NCBI GenBank assembly: GCA_018340805.1
Contig: JACMZG010001911.1
Span: 36,585,839 to 36,649,838, forward strand
Direction: 5' to 3'
DNA from: Microvelia longipes
Taxonomy: Eukaryota; Arthropoda; Insecta; Hemiptera; Veliidae
DNA length: 64,000 bases
The notes beneath the pieces were generated by a model. The model ran no database searches and was not told the DNA's origin. It was given only the letters and a program-made list of their open reading frames with translations. Within the stretch, counting starts at the first letter, position 1; each line of letters starts with the position of its first letter. This document shows, in pieces, positions 58,246-64,000 of the stretch. The translations under genes and the position numbers were made by a program.

Positions 58246-59164
58246 ATTTAGAGATTACTTCTCTTAGTTTTTTTTTATATTTCTTTTATGTCCCTGTGTA
58301 ACATATTACACATCTGTCAGAAGTTAAAATAAAAATCTTAGTAAAATAGTAAAACGAAATACACGTTTGAACAAATTTGAAAATTCAATCAATATGCTAA
58401 AGATATACAGTAAAGAAAAATCCCTAATAAAGCCATATTGTCACAACTGGAAACCCTTTAAAATTGGAAAGAGAAATACAAAACGTAACTTGTCTTAAGG
58501 AGTTTTATCCATAGTAAGAAGGGAACAATAATCAACAGACTTCGCCTTCAGTCTTAGAGGGTCTAGTTATGTTAAAGCAAACCAATATGTTTTAGAAAAG
58601 CTTCTAGCAATCTCATCTTTATCCTTTGTCCTTCAGGACCTTGGTAGTAAAGTTTACCAAAGTCAAGGGAAGGGTTAGTAAAAGCTAGAAAGAGTTTGCT
58701 ATTTCAACTTATAGGGTTGGTTCCACTCGACTTATTCCATCTTAGACTTCCTAGACCTTTTTTCTTCATTTTAAGAGTCAATCTGTCCTCTCCTCATTAT
58801 ACGTTGTGTTTCTCTTCGTCATCACCTTTAAGTTATCCTTTCCTAAATTATTTTCTGCTTCGCTTCACTCTTTTACAATTACTTCCGCTGTGTATCATTT
58901 AATTTAATTGAGTACTTAACTCAAATTACCACGTTTTGCTTAAAATAATGAATTGGCAGTTAAAATAAAAAATATTTACCTATCTTACTGTCATTGAAGT
59001 TATTCATATTTTATCAAATGACATATGATTTAGAGAATTTTTGTTACACAATGCACCTTTGAGCTTGAGGTCATACAGGGAAAGAGCTGGATTTTAGCCA
59101 CTTTCTTTAGGAAAACTTTTGAGGGTTGTTTTGTTGATGTAGTAGATTGTAGATATCTGTGTGT
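58246..59164. other. Segment between family D repeats
   Basis: No transposon gene seen. The 68-codon frame at 58696-58902 has no recognised motif. Confidence 0.45.
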
Positions 59165-59310
59165 GCACCCTTTTTAACCCTCTTAAATTTCTACGTCGGA
59201 TACCTTATATGCTCATTTTTACTTTAGGAATTCGCTATGAGTTAAAGGGTCCGAAATACTCGTAATTTGCTTCAATGAAGATCTTAAAGCTTAATGAAAT
59301 TTATAACTTT
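59165..59310 (+). repeat. Family D direct repeat, copy 2
   Basis: TTTTTAACCCTCTTAAATTTC, AGGAATTCGCTATGAGTTAA and TTGCTTCAATGAAGATCTTA match 58105-58245, with a few extra bases. Confidence 0.8.
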
Positions 59311-59329
59311 ATCTCGGTGAATTTGTTAT

Positions 59330-59785
59330 ATTGACGTATTCATGTCATTTGTTAAAAATTGAACTAATGCTGGTAATGAGATAAAACTTAGCACACTTGT
59401 TGTTTTATGTACGACTACATGCGAGTTATATTCTGTTTGGTTTATCGGGTTTTATAGATTTATAAAATCTAAGCTTAGTCGTTAATGACGTCATTAAACA
59501 TTATTTTCCGGGTAGCACAACTAGGCCCATAGATTTAATATACCAATTAAATGTCCCAAGTTTTAACTCTGTAGCATAAACACACTAGGATTTGTGATGA
59601 TAACAGACAGACCATACCCTCACACTTATACACGAACTCAAAGGCAACTTTGTAAAAATCCACTTAGACGGCCTTAAAACGTCTAAAACAGATGATTTTG
59701 GTTTTTCCGATGTTGAATTTTCAGTACCAACACGATACCTTCTTCTATATTTCTACGGTATAAATGAGGAAAAGTAGAAGTGGTA
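59330..59785 (-). mobile_element. X module, nearly complete
   Basis: TTAAAAATTGAACTAATGCT, TGACGTCA (59486-59493), GGGTAGCACAACTAGGCCCA, AGGCAACTTTGTAAAAATCC, GGCCTTAAAACGTCTAAAAC and the end TATTTCTACGGTATAAATGA ..GGAAAAGTA. No Z or Y attached on the usual side. Confidence 0.8.
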
Positions 59786-59864
59786 CTATACGATCGCGTA
59801 AAATTTAATTCAGTTTTAACCCTGTTATGACAGACAAATTCACTGTGTTTCATTCTGCTGCTAA

Positions 59865-60155
59865 CCACGAATCGTGGTCAGTTCTTATATGGATCACTGG
59901 GTGAGTCTCTGGTGATATATTACATTTTTTATTTATAAATTACAGAGGAAATAATTTCCTCTGTAAGTACCTAAGAGGTACTTAGACCTCGTATGTGGGT
60001 CCATTGTACCTGATATATTACTTGATCTTCATACTCTTTCATTCATTTCTTGAGAACGAACTTAGCATATATAAAACTTTCAGGGCAGGAATTTGTAATT
60101 TAAATTCTTGCTTTTTAATAAGTTACAAGGTACCCCGGACCCAAATTTTAATTTA
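59865..60155 (+). mobile_element. Decayed Y-module traces
   Basis: AATCGTGGTCAGTTCTTATA then TGGATCACTGGGTGAG resembles the middle of the 5S-like block. About 200 bp later, TTACAAGGTACCCCGGACCC matches the Y end. Too decayed to delimit. Confidence 0.45.
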
Positions 60156-61555
60156 AATATTATAAAAGGTTCATGTCAAGCTAATATAATACGTAGTTGA
60201 TAATAATGATAATATAATAGGATAATATAATAAATAATATGCTAATATAATGGGTCATAGACAAACTCAAAATAAAAATCATTTTCAATTCTTTAGAATT
60301 AACAGCCAATTATTTGAGGAAAATATTAATTAAAAATAAGGTCATTGTATATTGTTTAAACTATTCATCAATACTTTATGAAAACTTTATTTTACAATGT
60401 TATGTTACATGAGTGCAACTCACTTTTTAATGTGTTAAAATTTTAATGAGAGATTTCCATAAATATAATTTAATTAAATTTTTTGCCAATAGGTTTCTTA
60501 GGATCTTTTAAAATTCTGATTTATTTGAAGTCAGTAATTAAAAGTTTAAGTTTTACCTTATATGTTAAAAATGAGGAAATATATTTATATCCTGAAAGTT
60601 TTAAAAGTTAATTGATGGTTGTTATTTTGTTGAATGGAGTCATCAAGTTGGGTCACTTAAAGAGAACATTTTCAGGGGTATCCAGAGGAGTGGGTGCAGA
60701 GGAGGGGTGGGGTCCCTAAAGTACCCCAGTGTATAAAATTAAGTTGTTTAGTTTTCCCATATTTCCTCATTAGTAACTTATTTTATTAATGCCATACCTT
60801 TATTTTAATGTAATTATTTGCTTTATCAAGTCAATTGAATAACTAAACGTTTATTCTGCCCATTTTATTTATCTTTAAGTTTTACCATTAGATTTGATTT
60901 AATTTATAAATGACTTAGCAATCTTTAAATTGCTTGTATAAATGAGTTATAACATATTTTTTATTGAAGATAAAAAAAACTCCTGGCTAGAAACATGCAA
61001 AATCTCTAATTAGCTGGCACTCAATATATTTTATGAATACTTAGACTCATCATTTATACAGCTAATTATTAAAAAACAGATAATACTAAATTCGGTAACT
61101 GTGTACTGTGTACATTCTTACCAGTATCTCGTCATTTGGAAGACAATGTATAATTGCTTGTTTGTGTTGCTTTTTTATGCTTGTTTAGTGGCATTGGAGC
61201 TTTTTCTTGAATCTCTTGACCTAATCAAGTCCTACGTTTGATTACTTAGATTGAAATAAACCTTTTTACGTTGAACACGATTTTAACACTAAAATGGAGA
61301 AGTAACTATTTTATGTCATTTTTATGTAAAATTTCTATTATGAACCTTATTTTTTTGTTATATTTTATTTGAAATTATATTAAAAATGCCAAGTGTGCTA
61401 ATAACGTTTTATCCTCCGTAACGACGGTTTAATATCTTTTGAATGGGCTGAGAAATGCGTATTCTATTGTTATAATTATGATGATAAAATGTATAGTAGA
61501 TTGTAGTAGATAGAGAGAGGTTTAGGGGAAATATTCAGACATTTACATCTCAATA
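60156..61555. other. AT-rich stretch without recognised features
   Basis: ATAATATAATA low complexity near 60.19-60.25 kb. No gene or repeat recognised. Confidence 0.45.
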
Positions 61556-61558
61556 AGA

Positions 61559-61593
61559 CCCCCCCCCCCTTTTCCCACTGAGAATTCTCAGTG
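61559..61593. repeat. C11 run and 18-bp palindrome
   Basis: A run of 11 C is followed closely by the perfect palindrome CACTGAGAATTCTCAGTG (61576-61593). Confidence 0.8.
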
Positions 61594-63415
61594 TTGTAAA
61601 AATCTTTCAATATCTCTTGTACAGTTCAAGCTTTCTAATGCTTCTAGGCCCCAGAATTTTCTCTAGCCAAAAAATCCCAAAGCACTTTTTTACTCCCGCT
61701 CTTTTCTCTTCTGAAATACTACCTGTCATTAAATAAGGCTTTTCATTTTCGAGTAAAAAAGGCCTTCAGTATCATTAATTCTTAAACTTGGTTCAAAACC
61801 TACGTTTGTGGGATTCGGAAAAATCTCACGACCCCTTATGTTTCCTTCTTTTTTATCCCTTGACGCTAAAATCCTGTATTTACATGTGCCGAGTAAAAAC
61901 CGCTACTGAAAACCCCCTTGATTTCGTGAAAATTCAGATTTTCACTCCACCAAACAGCGAAAGTAACCTTTTTATTTGCTTTTTCATTTCTATTTTCTTT
62001 TCAGCAACTTCCTATATATCCTATAGCTTTGAAAATCATTAGTTAACAAAAAAAGAAAAAAAACATCTGAAATAACGACTCTGTTATAAACTAAATGAAT
62101 AATGATGGCCATCTTATTTCCAAATAAATGTTCTATAAGATAAAATAAACTTTCATTCTATTACGTTTATGATGTATCGTTTAAAAATTATGCACGTCAT
62201 TGTTAAGCTTATGAAATTTCTTTCGCCTAGAACCAACGCCAAAACCTGACAAAAAATAAAATGAAAAAAATAATATTAAATAAAACAATAAAATTAAAAA
62301 AAATAATAAAATAAATAAATAAATAAAATAAATAAATAATCATAATAATAATGATTATTATTATTAATATCCTTATTAATTAATATTATTATAATAATCC
62401 TTTATTGCCATAGTTAATTATTTTTTATAGATATCGATTGCGAAATAGTTAACTTTAACTGTAACTATCTATGACAAATTTTCAAATGTGGACTTAACAA
62501 ACAAATATTGGAAAGCAAAGACATACCAGTTTATAATTGTGATTGGAAAAATTCTTACATAAATCGCAGATGATTCATGTCGTATTTTGGTAGATGAGGT
62601 CGAATACGCCTGACTTGAAATTGGCTTTGTTTTAGATGTGTGAAAAAAGAAGCTTACGCCCCTCTTCTACTTCTCCACAACTTTACTTATGGCCAAACAA
62701 TTTTATAAATAGCACTTTTTTGGCATAAAAACAATAATTTTTTGTTTGGTTGACTTGTTTCGCACGCATTATGAGTATTTTCTTTTTAATTAATAGCTGA
62801 ATGTTTATAAAAACAAACAGTCACACTTAATATAGGATACCTTCCATGAAAAATAAACTGCAACGTCACTACTTTGTTTTGCGGGCAAAATTGCTCTCAA
62901 ACTTTAAAAAACATAAGTATCTTGTACTAATGTATAAACTCTAGACCTTTGATACTAATAATTGTATTCTGTTTTCAGTAGACTCGACTAGTAATTTTAT
63001 CATAAATGTATGAGCAACAAATAAATCTCTAGATAAGAGCCTTCATGGGCAACAAAATGTATAAGTTGCTTTATTGTGGGGTTTTTCGGACCCTCCCCAA
63101 TTTAAATTTTAGTTTTTGGTGTTTTTCTTTGCTTACTTCATTATTTATAAGCTGTTGTATGCATTTTGATTAGTGGCGGTTACTTTTGGTATACTATAGC
63201 TAGTTATTGACCATAAAAAACCAATAAACCGGTACTGAACCTTACCAAAAAATTAGGAAGAACAAAAAAGACTGCTCTCTATAAACCAATTGTAACTTTC
63301 TTGTTTAGTGAGTTAAGGTTATAACCAGTCAATGTTTTCCGTACATTATGTTTTATTTGTTTTTTATTATAAATAAACTAAGTCCATAAATCAAAGATGA
63401 TCTAGCTACTTTTTC
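61594..63415. other. AT-rich stretch with simple repeats
   Basis: (AATA)n/(ATAAT)n low complexity and TAATAATAATGATTATTATT palindrome at about 62265-62400. The frame at 61788-62042 (84 codons) has no recognised domain. Confidence 0.45.
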
Positions 63416-63417
63416 AA

Positions 63418-63466
63418 TGATTTCAAAATTTAACCGATATTGCCTCTCTAGTAATAATGTCTCCAT
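63418..63466 (+). mobile_element. Family C (hAT-like MITE) right-end fragment
   Basis: GATTTCAAAATTTAACCGAT then TTGCCTCTCTAGTAATAATG and TCTCCAT match the right end of the copies at 0.5 and 12.5 kb, and homology stops at the same base. Confidence 0.6.
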
Positions 63467-64000
63467 GCTTTAAAAAGCAATTATCGAAAGTCTAGAGCAT
63501 GCCTTCATAGAAAAGCTCTCTCTGTATTAATAGATAGGCAGAAATGATTCAAAACTTTGACATTCTTATGTTCTGCTTAGTGGTTGTTTGCTAACATATG
63601 GTTTTTCTACTTATTGCTTTACTACTTATAATTTTAAAATACAGATTCACCAAGTCCCCAAAACACTTTATTTTCAAATAATGGTTTCTCTTGCCCTCCC
63701 ATTACTAATTCTGCCACTATTCATAATTAGTTCTGCTACTAACATGATTAAAATCTTGAGCAATTATAATATATATAGCATATTATTAAATTATTAATTT
63801 ACAGATTAAATGCATAAGCGGATAAAAATTATCTTTAATTTATGTAGAATTAATAAAAATAAAAATGAGAAACAATGAGTATTAAATAGAGCAACACTTG
63901 GAGCCGCCCCTTCCTCTTAAAACGCTTCATTCTTTTCCTATTAAAAAATATTAAGCTTAAAAATCTGATTTTCGTAGGATTATGCTTCTACGCTTATGTG
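63467..64000. other. Stretch without recognised features
   Basis: The 69-codon frame at 63588-63797 is Leu/Ile/Ser-rich without a known motif. Confidence 0.45.

Overview
This window is AT-rich, gene-poor eukaryotic (metazoan) DNA, and I found no intact protein-coding gene, rRNA gene or functional tRNA gene in it. Almost every open frame of 60-160 codons is chance: poly-Tyr/Ile frames in TA repeats, or antisense readings of interspersed repeats. The only recognisable protein signatures are the N-terminal helix-turn-helix half of a mariner (Tc1/mariner) transposase and a decayed C-terminal part of a non-LTR retrotransposon reverse transcriptase. The mariner and LINE types, the tRNA-derived SINEs and the low GC would fit an invertebrate, probably an arthropod with a large repeat-rich genome. 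That assignment is inference.

The dominant component is a modular repeat family (called XZY here) with about 20 whole or partial copies. Module X (about 450 bp) starts with a conserved hairpin around a TATACCGTAGGTATA-like core and usually carries TGACGTCA. Module Z is about 100 bp. Module Y (about 200-260 bp) begins with a recognisable derivative of the 5S rRNA internal promoter, continues into repeated GAGCGAAGCGAG-type motifs and ends near GAGGTACCCTG..CCCGATTTTTT. Two near full-length X-Z-Y copies lie in opposite orientations at 17.6-18.5 kb and 19.6-20.3 kb. Elsewhere the modules are joined in other orders and orientations (1.6-2.3, 5.6-6.2, 47.3-48.5, 50.7-51.8, 53.2-53.7 and 59.3-60.1 kb).

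Second is a family of tRNA-derived SINEs with a shared 3' tail: 5.0-5.3 kb, 15.6 kb (tail only), 44.3 kb and 47.0 kb. Two have target-site duplications, and the 47.0 kb copy is inserted into an X module. Third are short terminal-inverted-repeat or foldback elements: a mariner foldback at 40.9-41.9 kb with TA duplications, hAT-like MITEs at 0.26, 12.5 and 52.5 kb, foldbacks at 5.4, 28.5 and 56.8 kb, and small TIR elements at 10.9, 45.0, 48.7, 49.2, 49.7 and 55.7 kb.

Layout: 0-8.5 kb holds XZY fragments, a TA array, a SINE and a 65-bp minisatellite; 8.5-16.9 kb is mostly bland with MITEs; 17-20.4 kb holds the best XZY copies; 20.4-32 kb is sparse, with a 38-bp minisatellite and a large foldback; 32.7-33.4 kb is the LINE remnant; 36.0 kb is a TA/GT compound repeat; 40.9 kb is the mariner; 44-54 kb is the densest nested-repeat block; 54-64 kb is bland with a 260-bp near-perfect palindrome. 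No operon-like or pathway relationships exist here; the biology is transposon layering.
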